Part shown: positions 7,522-15,618 of the stretch, piece after piece
How the letters are laid out: each line of letters begins with the position of its first letter
How positions within the stretch are numbered: the first letter of the stretch is position 1
Source of the DNA: Ancylobacter rudongensis
GTDB taxonomy: Bacteria; Pseudomonadota; Alphaproteobacteria; Rhizobiales; Xanthobacteraceae
Assembly: GCF_900100155.1 (NCBI RefSeq)
Contig: NZ_FMTP01000008.1
Coordinates: 1 to 64,000, forward strand
Direction of reading: 5' to 3'
Length of the DNA stretch: 64,000 nucleotides
Notes under the pieces: generated by a model
The model's database searches: none
What the model was told of the DNA's origin: nothing
Seen by the model: the letters and a program-made list of their open reading frames with translations, nothing else
Position numbers and translations under genes: made by a program

Positions 7522-8403
7522 ATGCGCGCGGCGCTGCTGCTCGCCTTCGCCCTGTTGATGATGGCACCCGCCCGCGCTGCCGAAGGCCCCGTTGCCCTGC
7601 TCAATGCGCTGGCGCGGCTTGAGCCGGTGCGCGTTACCGAAGACCTTGCTTATGCCGACGGCGCCCGGCATCGGCTCGACGTCTACGCGCCGGTGTCGGG
7701 CGTTACGAAGGGCCTGCCGGTGGTGGTGTTCTTCTATGGCGGCAGCTGGGATTCCGGCGAGCGGTCCATGTACCGTTTTGTTGGCTCGGCGCTGGCGAGC
7801 CGGGGCATGGTCGTGGTCATTGCCGACTACCGGCTCTATCCGCAGGTGCGCTTTCCGGCCTTTGTTGAGGATGGCGCGCGGGCGGTGCGCTGGGCGCGCG
7901 ACAATGCGAGTGCCTATGGCGGCGCCCCTTCCCGCCTCGTGCTCATGGGCCATTCGGCCGGCGCCCAGATCGCCGCGATGCTGGCCTTTGACCGGCAATG
8001 GCTGGGCAAGGTGCGACTCGATCCTCGGCGCGATGTCGCCGGGCTGGTGGGACTTGCCGGACCCTATGATTTCCTGCCGCTGAAAAGCGCCACGCTGAAA
8101 GACATCTTCGGTCCGCCGGCCGGGCGCGGGCGCAGCCAGCCGATCAACTTCGTCACCGGCGAGGCGCCGCCCGCCTTTCTCGCCACCGGCGCCCGCGACA
8201 CCACCGTCGATCCCGGCAACAGCACGCGCCTCGCTGCGCGCATCCGCGCCGAGGGCGGCGAGGCGAACCTCAAAGTGTATAAAAGGGCGGACCATCGGCT
8301 GATCATCGGCGCGTTCTCCCCGCCGTTGCGCCTCATTGCCCCGGTGCTGGACGATGTGACCGGCTTTGTCGGGCGGGTGACGGCGCCGGAGACGAGCCGA
8401 TGA
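7522..8403 (+). CDS. Secreted alpha/beta hydrolase (carboxylesterase-like)
   Basis: A 293-residue alpha/beta hydrolase with an N-terminal signal peptide (MRAALLLAFALLMMAPARA). Oxyanion-hole motif FFYGGSWDSG, nucleophile motif GHSAG (about residue 147), and a C-terminal catalytic His in KRADHRLIIG make a complete Ser-His-Asp type active site. It resembles the BD-FAE/carboxylesterase group acting on short acyl esters. It starts 2 bases after the chrR stop and overlaps the next gene by 4 bases, so it is part of the sigma-factor operon. A role in removing damaged acyl chains is a guess from context. Confidence 0.85.
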   Translation: MRAALLLAFALLMMAPARAAEGPVALLNALARLEPVRVTEDLAYADGARHRLDVYAPVSGVTKGLPVVVFFYGGSWDSGERSMYRFVGSALASRGMVVVIADYRLYPQVRFPAFVEDGARAVRWARDNASAYGGAPSRLVLMGHSAGAQIAAMLAFDRQWLGKVRLDPRRDVAGLVGLAGPYDFLPLKSATLKDIFGPPAGRGRSQPINFVTGEAPPAFLATGARDTTVDPGNSTRLAARIRAEGGEANLKVYKRADHRLIIGAFSPPLRLIAPVLDDVTGFVGRVTAPETSR

Positions 8404-9206
8404 TGCTGCTCGCCTCCTTCGCCGCCCTGGCCCTCGGCCTCTGCCTCGCCATGGCGGGCGCGTGGTGGGCGGCCGAGCGCAGCGGCAATCATGGCTGGGT
8501 GGATACGGTGTGGTCTTATTCCACCGGCGTCGCCGGGGTGGCGGCCGCTCTGCTGCCGTTGGGCGACGAGCCTTGGGCGCCGCGCCAGTGGCTTGTGACG
8601 GCGCTGGTGGCGCTGTGGTCGGCGCGGCTGGGCACGCATATCCTGCAGCGCACGCTGCAGGGCCATGACGATCCGCGCTATGCCGATCTGCGCCGGCAAT
8701 GGGGCGCGTCGGCCTCGCAAAGGCTGTTCCTGTTCCTGCAGGTCCAGGCATTGGCCGGGCTGGTGCTGGTCGTCGCCGTGGCGGCGGCGGCGCATAACCC
8801 GCTGCCGTTCTGGCGGGCGGGCGACGGGCTAGGGGTGGCGCTGTTCCTCGGCGCGGTGGCCGGCGCGGCGATCGCGGATCGACAGCTGGCGCGCTTCCGC
8901 GCCGATCCGGAAAATCGGGGGCGGGTGTGCGATGCGGGACTGTGGGGCCTGACGCGCCACCCCAATTACTTCTTCGAGTGGCTTGGCTGGACCGCCTATC
9001 CCGCCATCGCGCTCTCGCTTGCCTATCTGCCGGGCTTGGCGGCGCTGCTCGCGCCCGCGCTGATGTATCTGCTGCTGGTGCACGCCTCCGGCATTCCGCC
9101 GACGGAAGCGCATATGCTGCGCTCCCGAGGCGAGGCGTATCGCGCCTATCAGCGCCGCGTCAACGCCTTCTGGCCGGGCTGGCCGGGTCGTTCCCCTACT
9201 CGGTGA
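8400..9206 (+). CDS. DUF1295 family membrane protein (steroid 5-alpha-reductase-like)
   Basis: A 268-residue integral membrane protein with about seven hydrophobic segments. The C-terminal ICMT/5-alpha-reductase-like signature is clear: FRADPENRG, CDAGLWGLTRHPNYFFEWLGW and RSRGEAYRAYQRRVNAFWPG. The family is thought to reduce or modify lipids using NAD(P)H, but activity is not proven. The start codon overlaps the stop of the hydrolase (ATGATG with TGA), so it is translationally coupled and belongs to the rpoE-chrR operon. DUF1295 genes commonly accompany DUF1365/Cfa genes in ECF11 regulons. Confidence 0.87.
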   Translation: MMLLASFAALALGLCLAMAGAWWAAERSGNHGWVDTVWSYSTGVAGVAAALLPLGDEPWAPRQWLVTALVALWSARLGTHILQRTLQGHDDPRYADLRRQWGASASQRLFLFLQVQALAGLVLVVAVAAAAHNPLPFWRAGDGLGVALFLGAVAGAAIADRQLARFRADPENRGRVCDAGLWGLTRHPNYFFEWLGWTAYPAIALSLAYLPGLAALLAPALMYLLLVHASGIPPTEAHMLRSRGEAYRAYQRRVNAFWPGWPGRSPTR

Positions 9207-9597
9207 CGGCTCGGGTGATGAGCATGCCGGCCGTCGTCGCCATGGCGGTCGCGAAGGTGCCCCAGGCGAGATCGATCGCCGTCATTGCCGCCGGCCAGTT
9301 GCGCAGGGTCGCATGGTTGGTGAGGTCATAGGTGCCATAGGCGACGAGGCCGAGAAAGGCACCGAGCATCAGCGCCGTGGTCCAGCGGCCGGAGGCCAGC
9401 GCCGGCTGCACCGCGAACACCACCACGCCGGTGACATAGAGCAGATAGAACAGCACCGCCGGCGGCCAGTTCGGCTGCTCGGCCATCAGATCACCGATCA
9501 GCGGGCGATAAACGCGGTTTGCCATGAAGCCGAGCCAGAGCGCGTCGAGCGCGAGGAAGACAAGCCCGGTCGATAGGTAAGCGACGAAGAACTGCAT
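9196..9597 (-). CDS. DUF2177 family membrane protein
   Basis: A 133-residue membrane protein of family DUF2177 with four predicted transmembrane helices. Recognisable family segments are LDALWLGFM near the N-terminus, YGTYDLTNHATLRNWP, and DLAWGTFATA near the C-terminus. I chose the ATG at 9597; an upstream in-frame start at 9714 would add 39 residues without hydrophobic or family character. It is convergent with the DUF1295 gene and overlaps its end by 11 bases. DUF2177 genes often sit in the same stress/lipid islands, but the function is unknown. Confidence 0.87.
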   Translation of the reverse strand: MQFFVAYLSTGLVFLALDALWLGFMANRVYRPLIGDLMAEQPNWPPAVLFYLLYVTGVVVFAVQPALASGRWTTALMLGAFLGLVAYGTYDLTNHATLRNWPAAMTAIDLAWGTFATAMATTAGMLITRAVTE

Positions 9598-9763
9598 ATG
9601 CGCGCCTCTGGAGCGGTGAAGGGTGATCAGGAGGGTACGGGGCGCCGCATCGCCCGGATCAGTTCCCGCCATCGGCGGAAATAGCGCGTTCCGGACGCGG
9701 GAACGAAGTGTCACAGCCTTTGTTGTCGGCCGAGGCTTGGGACATCACGCGACGGAGACCGAC

Positions 9764-10261
9764 ATGGCTGAAAAGAACCTTGAAACCCTGTTTCACGAGA
9801 CCCTGAAAGACATCTATTACGCCGAGCGCAAGATCCTGAAGGCGCTGCCGAAAATGGCCCGCGGCGCGCAGTCGCCGGAGCTCAAGGCGGCGTTCGAGAA
9901 GCACCGCGACGAGACCGAAGGCCAGATCGAGCGCCTGCAGCAGGTGTTCGAGCTGATCGGCAAGCGCCCGCAGGGCAAGACCTGCGCCGCCATCGAGGGC
10001 ATCCTTGAAGAAGGTGAGGAAATCCTCGAGGAATTCAAGGGTCAGCCCGCGCTCGACGCCGGCCTCGCCGCCGCCGCGCAGGCGGTGGAGCACTATGAGA
10101 TCAGCCGCTACGGCACGCTGAAGCGCTGGGCGCAGGTGCTCGGCATGAAGGAGGCCGTCAAGCTGCTGGACGCCACGCTGAAGGAAGAGTCGATGACCGA
10201 CGACGCCCTCACCAAGCTGGCCGACCAGGTCGCCAACCAGAAGGCGCTCAAGGCGGCGTGA
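9764..10261 (+). CDS. Ferritin-like DUF892 protein (YciE/YciF type)
   Basis: A 165-residue all-helical protein of the DUF892 family (YciE/YciF), which forms a ferritin-like four-helix bundle with a di-metal site. The start MAEKNLETLFHETLKDIYYAERKILKALPKM is characteristic, with the metal-binding Glu residues in YAERK and EKHRDETEGQIERL, and AVEHYEISRYGTLKRWA in the second half. The ATG at 9764 is chosen over an upstream in-frame start because it gives the family N-terminus. These proteins are induced by general stress; the exact role is unknown. It stands alone between a convergent-type upstream gene and a hairpin terminator. Confidence 0.9.
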   Translation: MAEKNLETLFHETLKDIYYAERKILKALPKMARGAQSPELKAAFEKHRDETEGQIERLQQVFELIGKRPQGKTCAAIEGILEEGEEILEEFKGQPALDAGLAAAAQAVEHYEISRYGTLKRWAQVLGMKEAVKLLDATLKEESMTDDALTKLADQVANQKALKAA

Positions 10262-10685
10262 GGCGGCGGAGCGGCGCGCAGACGGCACGGGATTCTGTGC
10301 CGGCAAAGCAATCCGGGCCGGCGCTCCGCGCCGGCCGATGCCCGCCGGACTAGAGACGCCCATGTTCTCGCCCATCTATGTGCGCCTCGCCCTGGGCACG
10401 CCGTCATCTGGGTCGTCAGCTCCTTCTCCGTTCTGGAGGATGAGCCCCCGCAGCAGTCTCGGCCGCCCGCTCATATCGTCGCCATGACCGCGGCCGTCTG
10501 ACGGCTGGGGGTCGACGGCCTCGAAGGCGCGCGCCCGGCGAAGGGAACGGATCGCGCTTTGGCCGGTTAGTCCAGCATATGCGCTCGGCTTTACCTTTTC
10601 CGTCGCCATCAGCGATGGTTTCGGCCGGTCCTTTCCGTCCTGGGTCGGGCGCCACGCGCCCACCTCAGGTCCGAAAGGCTCGCTC
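10262..10685. other. Intergenic region between yciE-like gene and gcd
   Basis: It holds a terminator hairpin at 10316-10336 and presumably the gcd promoter. The frames that cross it have no recognisable product. I do not see a clear -35/-10 pair. Confidence 0.4.
10316..10336 (+). terminator. Hairpin terminator after the yciE-like gene
   Basis: A perfect 9-bp stem (GGCCGGCGC / GCGCCGGCC) with loop TCC lies 55 bases past the stop codon. No U-tract follows, so it may need Rho or only protect the 3' end. Confidence 0.4.
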
Positions 10686-13025
10686 ATGCGCTTCCCCTTC
10701 TCCACCTTGGCCACCGCGATCCTGCTCGCGCTTGTCGGACTGTTTCTCGCCGGCGGCGGACTATGGCTCGTTAGCCTCGGCGGCAGCTGGTTCTATGCGG
10801 CACTCGGATTCGGCCTGCTGATCTGCGCGGCGCTGGTGGCACGGGCGCACCCCGCGGCACGCCTGGTGTTTGCCGCGCTCCTGGCGGCAACGCTGGGCTG
10901 GGCACTGTGGGAGGTTGGCTTCGACTGGTGGCCGCTCGCCGCGCGCGGCGGGGTGGTGGTGCTGCTCGGCCTGTGGCTGCTGACGCCATGGGCGCTGGGC
11001 GGCCTGCGCCGCTGGGACGGAACGCGGATCGCCCTCGCAGCCACGCTGCTGGTCTGCATCGGCGTCGCCGGAGCGGCGCTGCTGCGCGATCCGCACGCCA
11101 TCGAGGGCCGCCTGCAGGCGCAAACCGGTGGCGCGACCGTTCCCGACGGCAATGTGCCCGACGGCGAGTGGCACCATTACGGGCGCACCCTCGCCGGCCA
11201 GCGCTACACGCCGCTGGCGCAGGTGACGCCAGAAAATGTCGGCGAGATGGAGGTGGCGTGGACCTACCGCACCGGCGACATAAGGGGGCCGGAAGATGTG
11301 GCTGAGACCACGTATCAGGTAACGCCGCTCAAGATCGGCTCGTTTCTCTACCTCTGCACCCCGCACCATATCGCCATCGCCCTCGACGCCGAAACCGGCG
11401 AGGAACGCTGGCGCTTCGATGCCAATGACGGCCTCGATCCCAACCGCCAGCACCAGACCTGCCGCGGCCTTTCCTATTATCGCGATCCCAGCGTGATCGA
11501 GACCGATCTCACGGCCGCCCCCGCCTGCACGGCACGGGTCTATCTGCCCACCTCCGACGCAAGACTGATCGCGCTCGACGCCCTGACGGGAGCCATTTGC
11601 CCGGGCTTCGGTAACAACGGCACGGTGAATCTGTGGGCCAACATGCCCAACCAGCAGAGCGGCTTCTATTACTCCACCTCGCCGCCGACGATCGTGAACA
11701 ACCGCCTCATCATTGGCGGCTCGGTGAACGACAATTACGATGTGAAATCGCCCTCGGGCGTCATCCGCGCCTATGACGCGCTGACCGGCGACCTTCTCTG
11801 GGCGTGGGATTCGGGTAATCCCGACCGCACCACCCCGCTCGGGCCGGACGAAACCTACACCGCCAATTCGCCCAATAGCTGGTCGGTGTTCAGCGCCGAC
11901 CCCGCGCTCGGCCTCGTCTACATCCCGCTCGGCAATGCGACGCCGGACCAGTACGGTGCGAATCGCAGCCCGGCGGTGGAGCGCTTCTCCTCCTCCGTGG
12001 TGGCGCTCGACATTGCCAGTGGCGCGGTGCGCTGGGTGTTCCAGACCGTGCATCACGACCTCTGGGACATGGACGTGCCGGCGCAGCCGGTGCTGGTCGA
12101 CCTCGCCACCGCGCAAGGCACCACGCCGGCGCTGGTGCAGGCGACCAAGCAGGGCGACATCTATGTGCTCGACCGGCGCAGCGGCCAGCCGATTCTCCCG
12201 GTGAACGAGGTGGCCGCACCCGACGGCGCCGTCGAGGGCGACTGGACCGCGCCGACCCAGCCGGTCTCGGCGCTGAGCTTCGCGCCCGAACCGCTGCGCG
12301 AGACGGACATGTGGGGCGCCAGCCTGCTGGACCAGCTGGCCTGCCGCATCATGTTCCGCCAGCTGCGCTATGAGGGGCGCTACACCCCGCCCTCTCTGGA
12401 AGGCACGCTGGTCTATCCCGGCAATTTCGGTACCTTCAACTGGGGCTCGGTGGCCGTCGACCCGGTGCGTCAGGTGTTGTTCGGGATGCCGACCTATCTC
12501 GCCTTCACCTCGCAGCTGGTGCCCTCGGACGAAATCGACGCCGACGAGCAGGTGAATGCCGGCGAGGCGGGGCTGAACGTGAACGCGGGCGGCGAATATG
12601 GCGTGCGCATGGGCCCCTTCGTCTCGCCGCTCGGCCTGCCCTGCCAGGCCCCGCCCTGGGGCTATGTCGCCGGGGTGGACCTGCGGACGGGCACGAAGGC
12701 CTGGATGCACAAGAACGGCACCATCCGCGATGCCGGGCCGTTCCCGTTGCCGCCCATTCCCATGGGCGTGCCCGGCATTGGCGGGCCGCTGCTCACTGCC
12801 TCGGGGGTCGCCTTCCTCGCCGCCACCATCGACGACTATCTGCGCGCCTATGACGTCGCCACCGGCACCCAGCTCTGGCAGCAGCGCCTGCCGGCGGGCG
12901 GCCAGGCGACGCCGATGAGCTATGAGGCGGGCGGGCGCCAGTTCATCGTGCAGGTGGCCGGCGGGCACGGTTCCATCGGCACCAAGGCGGGCGATTATGT
13001 GATCGCCTATACGCTGCCGCGCTAG
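10686..13025 (+). CDS. gcd: Membrane-bound PQQ-dependent glucose (or quinate/shikimate) dehydrogenase
   Basis: Oxidises glucose or a related polyol in the periplasm and passes electrons to ubiquinone. The 779-residue length and layout match the mGDH family: about five N-terminal transmembrane helices (residues 5-135), then an eight-bladed PQQ beta-propeller. Family segments include WHHYGRTLAGQRYTPLAQV at the start of the propeller, YYSTSPPTIVNNRLIIGG, FQTVHHDLWDMDVPAQP and PGNFGTFNWGSVAVDP. The C-terminal GGRQFIVQVAGGHGS closes the propeller. No PQQ biosynthesis genes lie nearby. Glucose versus quinate/shikimate cannot be decided from sequence alone. Confidence 0.93.
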   Translation: MRFPFSTLATAILLALVGLFLAGGGLWLVSLGGSWFYAALGFGLLICAALVARAHPAARLVFAALLAATLGWALWEVGFDWWPLAARGGVVVLLGLWLLTPWALGGLRRWDGTRIALAATLLVCIGVAGAALLRDPHAIEGRLQAQTGGATVPDGNVPDGEWHHYGRTLAGQRYTPLAQVTPENVGEMEVAWTYRTGDIRGPEDVAETTYQVTPLKIGSFLYLCTPHHIAIALDAETGEERWRFDANDGLDPNRQHQTCRGLSYYRDPSVIETDLTAAPACTARVYLPTSDARLIALDALTGAICPGFGNNGTVNLWANMPNQQSGFYYSTSPPTIVNNRLIIGGSVNDNYDVKSPSGVIRAYDALTGDLLWAWDSGNPDRTTPLGPDETYTANSPNSWSVFSADPALGLVYIPLGNATPDQYGANRSPAVERFSSSVVALDIASGAVRWVFQTVHHDLWDMDVPAQPVLVDLATAQGTTPALVQATKQGDIYVLDRRSGQPILPVNEVAAPDGAVEGDWTAPTQPVSALSFAPEPLRETDMWGASLLDQLACRIMFRQLRYEGRYTPPSLEGTLVYPGNFGTFNWGSVAVDPVRQVLFGMPTYLAFTSQLVPSDEIDADEQVNAGEAGLNVNAGGEYGVRMGPFVSPLGLPCQAPPWGYVAGVDLRTGTKAWMHKNGTIRDAGPFPLPPIPMGVPGIGGPLLTASGVAFLAATIDDYLRAYDVATGTQLWQQRLPAGGQATPMSYEAGGRQFIVQVAGGHGSIGTKAGDYVIAYTLPR

Positions 13026-13076
13026 AGCATTCTTGAACCACGTGGGCTTCCGGTTCGCGTGACGAAAATGCTTAAA
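13022..13076. repeat. Possible intergenic repeat / hairpin after gcd
   Basis: From the gcd stop, AGCATTCTTGAACC is mirrored about 30 bases later by GGTTCGCG and AAAATGCTT, giving nested imperfect inverted arms (TGAACC/GGTTCG and AGCATT/AATGCT). This resembles the short palindromic elements scattered between genes in Rhizobiales. No second copy is seen in this window, so its status as a repeat is a guess; it could act as the gcd terminator. Confidence 0.35.
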
Positions 13077-13265
13077 AAGCAAAGACTTGGCGCACATCCG
13101 GTGAACCCGGCTCACTGGATGTGTTTTCGCGGAGCAGCCGGCGGGACGCCTGGAGAGGGGTTGCGCCGGTGCCGGCGCCAATGCTTGGATGGCGCACTCT
13201 CGGCAGGTCGCTCTCGGCTGAACATGCGGAGGGGGCGGGGGCGCCATCAATAGGATGAGTTTGCC

Positions 13266-14648
13266 ATGGCCGCAGGGGACACACGCGAAGAACGCCACTC
13301 TCCCAACCTGGTCGGCACCGAGGACGAGCGGATCGCGCAAGCGCCCTCCGCCGGTCCGCATGTCGTGATCGTCGGCGCCGGCTTCGGCGGGCTGCAGGTG
13401 GCGCGGGGCCTCGCCGGTGCGCCGGTGACTGTGACGCTGATCGACCGGCACAATTATCACTGCTTCCAGCCGCTGCTCTACCAGGTGGCCACGGCCACGC
13501 TCTCCCCGGCCGATATCGCCTGGCCGATCCGTCACATTCTCTCCCGCCAGACCAACATCACCATGCTGATGGCCCGGGCGGAGGGCGTGGACCTCGCCCG
13601 CCGCGAGCTGCTCACCAGCGAGGGCCCGCAGCGCTTCGATTTCCTCGTCCTGGCCACGGGGGCGACGCACTCCTATTTCGGCCATGAGGAATGGGCGCGC
13701 CATGCGCCGGGGCTGAAGGATATCGAGGACGCCACCCAGCTGCGCCGGCGCATCCTGCTGGCCTTCGAGCGGGCGGAGGTCGCCTCCGATCCGGACACCC
13801 GCCGGCGGCTGCTGAGCTTCGCCATCATCGGCGGCGGGCCGACAGGGGTGGAGCTCGCCGGCTCCATCGCCGAGATTTCACGCCACGCGCTGGCGCCCGA
13901 CTTCAAGCGCGTCGATCCGCGCACCGCGCGCATCCTGCTGATCGAGGCGGGCGAGCGGCTGCTGCCCGCTTTGCCGGAACGGCTTTCCGCCCATGCGCGC
14001 GAAAGGCTGGAGGCGATGGGCGTGGAGGTGCTGACGGGCCGGCCGGTCATCGACATCGGGCCCGACCATGTGACCCTTGAGGGCGGCGAGAGCCTGCCGG
14101 TCTCGACCAAGATCTGGGCGGCGGGCGTGCGCGCCTCGCCGGCAGCGCAATGGCTGGGAGCCGAGACCGACCGCGCCGGGCGGTGCCGCGTCGAACCCGA
14201 TCTCAGCGTACCGGGCCAACCGGATATTTTCGTCATCGGCGACGCCGCCGCGACGACCGACGCCAAGGGAAAGCCGGTGCCCGGCATCGCCCCCGCCGCC
14301 AAGCAGATGGGCACCCATGTCGCCCGGGTGATCAAGGCGCGCCTTGCCCGCACGACGGCGCCGGGCTTCCACTACCGGCACGCCGGCGACCTCGCCACCA
14401 TCGGGCGCAACGCGGCGGTGGTGAAGCTGGGGCGCTTTGAGCTGACGGGTTTCCTCGGCTGGATGTTCTGGGGGATCGTGCACGTCTATTTTCTGGTCGG
14501 CGCGCGCAACCGCATTACGGTCGCCATGTCCTGGCTGTGGAACTACCTGACCTATCAGCGCGCGGCGCGGCTGATCACCGGCGACGTCGAGCCGCCGCCC
14601 GTGCGTGAACGGGAGCAAAGTCCGGAGAGCGGGCACCCGCCGGCGTGA
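13266..14648 (+). CDS. ndh: Type II NADH:quinone oxidoreductase
   Basis: Non-proton-pumping NADH dehydrogenase that reduces quinone at the inner face of the membrane; 460 residues. The FAD motif is VVIVGAGFGGLQVARGL (about residues 33-49) and the NADH motif is FAIIGGGPTGVELAGSIAE (about residue 184). FVIGDAAATTD (about residue 322) is the FAD contact and GIAPAAKQMG lies near the quinone site. The C-terminal amphipathic stretch (WMFWGIVHVYFLVGARNR) serves as membrane anchor. It stands alone, with 240 bases upstream of it and a convergent small gene after it. Confidence 0.92.
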   Translation: MAAGDTREERHSPNLVGTEDERIAQAPSAGPHVVIVGAGFGGLQVARGLAGAPVTVTLIDRHNYHCFQPLLYQVATATLSPADIAWPIRHILSRQTNITMLMARAEGVDLARRELLTSEGPQRFDFLVLATGATHSYFGHEEWARHAPGLKDIEDATQLRRRILLAFERAEVASDPDTRRRLLSFAIIGGGPTGVELAGSIAEISRHALAPDFKRVDPRTARILLIEAGERLLPALPERLSAHARERLEAMGVEVLTGRPVIDIGPDHVTLEGGESLPVSTKIWAAGVRASPAAQWLGAETDRAGRCRVEPDLSVPGQPDIFVIGDAAATTDAKGKPVPGIAPAAKQMGTHVARVIKARLARTTAPGFHYRHAGDLATIGRNAAVVKLGRFELTGFLGWMFWGIVHVYFLVGARNRITVAMSWLWNYLTYQRAARLITGDVEPPPVREREQSPESGHPPA

Positions 14649-14662
14649 GCCGACCGCTGGAC

Positions 14663-14935
14663 TCAGGCGAAGCAGCGGGCCAGCGTCGCTTCGTCGTCCA
14701 GCACCTCGAAATGCAGCACGTTTCCGGCCATGTCGGTGGGGCGGATGGAGATCCAGCGCCCGGCCTCCGTCACCAGCAAGGCGCGGCCGGCGCTTTTGGC
14801 CTCGGCAATCACCGCCACTTCGGAGCGCACCTCGCCCACCGGCCCCTGGCTCTCGAACCGGATCTCAAACCGTGCCGTGGCGGAGCCGAAGCCGCTCGTG
14901 CGCAGCCATCCCTTGGCTTGGATCGTCCTGACCAT
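14663..14935 (-). CDS. Small conserved hypothetical protein
   Basis: A 90-residue soluble protein starting MVRTIQAKGWLRTSGFGS with a beta-rich, acidic/mixed composition and no signal peptide or membrane segment. I do not recognise a domain. It is convergent with ndh (14 bases between stops). The composition and codon use fit the surrounding genes, and the frame has no competing one with better features. The function is unknown. Confidence 0.55.
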   Translation of the reverse strand: MVRTIQAKGWLRTSGFGSATARFEIRFESQGPVGEVRSEVAVIAEAKSAGRALLVTEAGRWISIRPTDMAGNVLHFEVLDDEATLARCFA

Positions 14936-15324
14936 CTGCTTGGCTCACGCTGGAGACTCGGAATGATCGCACCACGTGCGCTCTACGAACACGGTGCCGC
15001 TGCGGATCAATTTCGCGCCAGAAACGCCTGTCCGCGTCGCCGAAGGCCGCGACCCTTGTTCCCCCGTCACCTGCGGCAATGCGGTTGGCCGCTGGCGGGT
15101 TCCCCTGTGCTGCAAATGAGATAGCTGGAAAAGCGCGACGCGGCCGGTCCGACGGCTGCGACAATCGCAAGGCCGACGGGGCAATGGTATCTCCGGCCCA
15201 CCCGCGCGGGGTGGGCGCATGTTAGAGTTCGCTATCGTCGGTGAAGACAAGCAGGCTGGCGACTGAGAGACCACGGGGCCGTTCTCGTCGCGCTTTCGCA
15301 AACTCCAAAGCGAGGAGCCGGCGC
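14936..15324. other. Gap with no recognised gene
   Basis: A 389-base stretch between two divergent small genes. Frames that cross it have poor composition and no domain. It should hold the promoters of the flanking genes, but I see no convincing -35/-10 pair, repeat or RNA. Confidence 0.4.
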
Positions 15325-15603
15325 ATGCCTTTCGAGATTTCGGAGCTCACCAGCCCCTTCGCCATCGACGAGGCGCTGGCCGGCGCCGCCTATGAGCCCG
15401 AGGACGTGGAACTGCTCGACACGGCGTTCGCCCGGGCCTGCGATCAAGTCGCCGAACGGCTGGTCATCGGCGAGGGCATTCGCAGCCTTCTGGCCTTCGC
15501 AATTCTCGAAGGGGCCAAGTCCGGCCTGCGCGACCCCGAGCATCTCACCGCCTTCGCCCTGCGCGCCCTGCCCAGTTTCCGCGCGCAGGAAGAGATTCGC
15601 TAA
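15325..15603 (+). CDS. Small hypothetical protein
   Basis: A 92-residue protein beginning MPFEISELTSPFAIDEALAG, with CGAGGAG seven bases upstream of the chosen ATG. Alternating acidic and hydrophobic residues suggest a helical soluble protein (VELLDTAFARACDQVAERL, GIRSLLAFAILEGAKSGL). It is a conserved-looking type of short Rhizobiales protein, but I cannot name a family. It is convergent with the AraC-amidase fusion gene, 15 bases apart. Confidence 0.6.
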   Translation: MPFEISELTSPFAIDEALAGAAYEPEDVELLDTAFARACDQVAERLVIGEGIRSLLAFAILEGAKSGLRDPEHLTAFALRALPSFRAQEEIR

Positions 15604-15618
15604 GGCCGGGCCGCGCGA

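Noticed and set aside
10801-10825. TGGCACGGGCGCACC as a sigma-54 promoter
   Set aside because: It lies inside the gcd coding region and lacks GC at the required distance.
10761-13703. 980-codon open frame on the minus strand
   Set aside because: It is antisense to gcd and the start of ndh, both certain genes. The product is His/Arg/Gly-rich without any domain, a typical shadow in GC-rich DNA.
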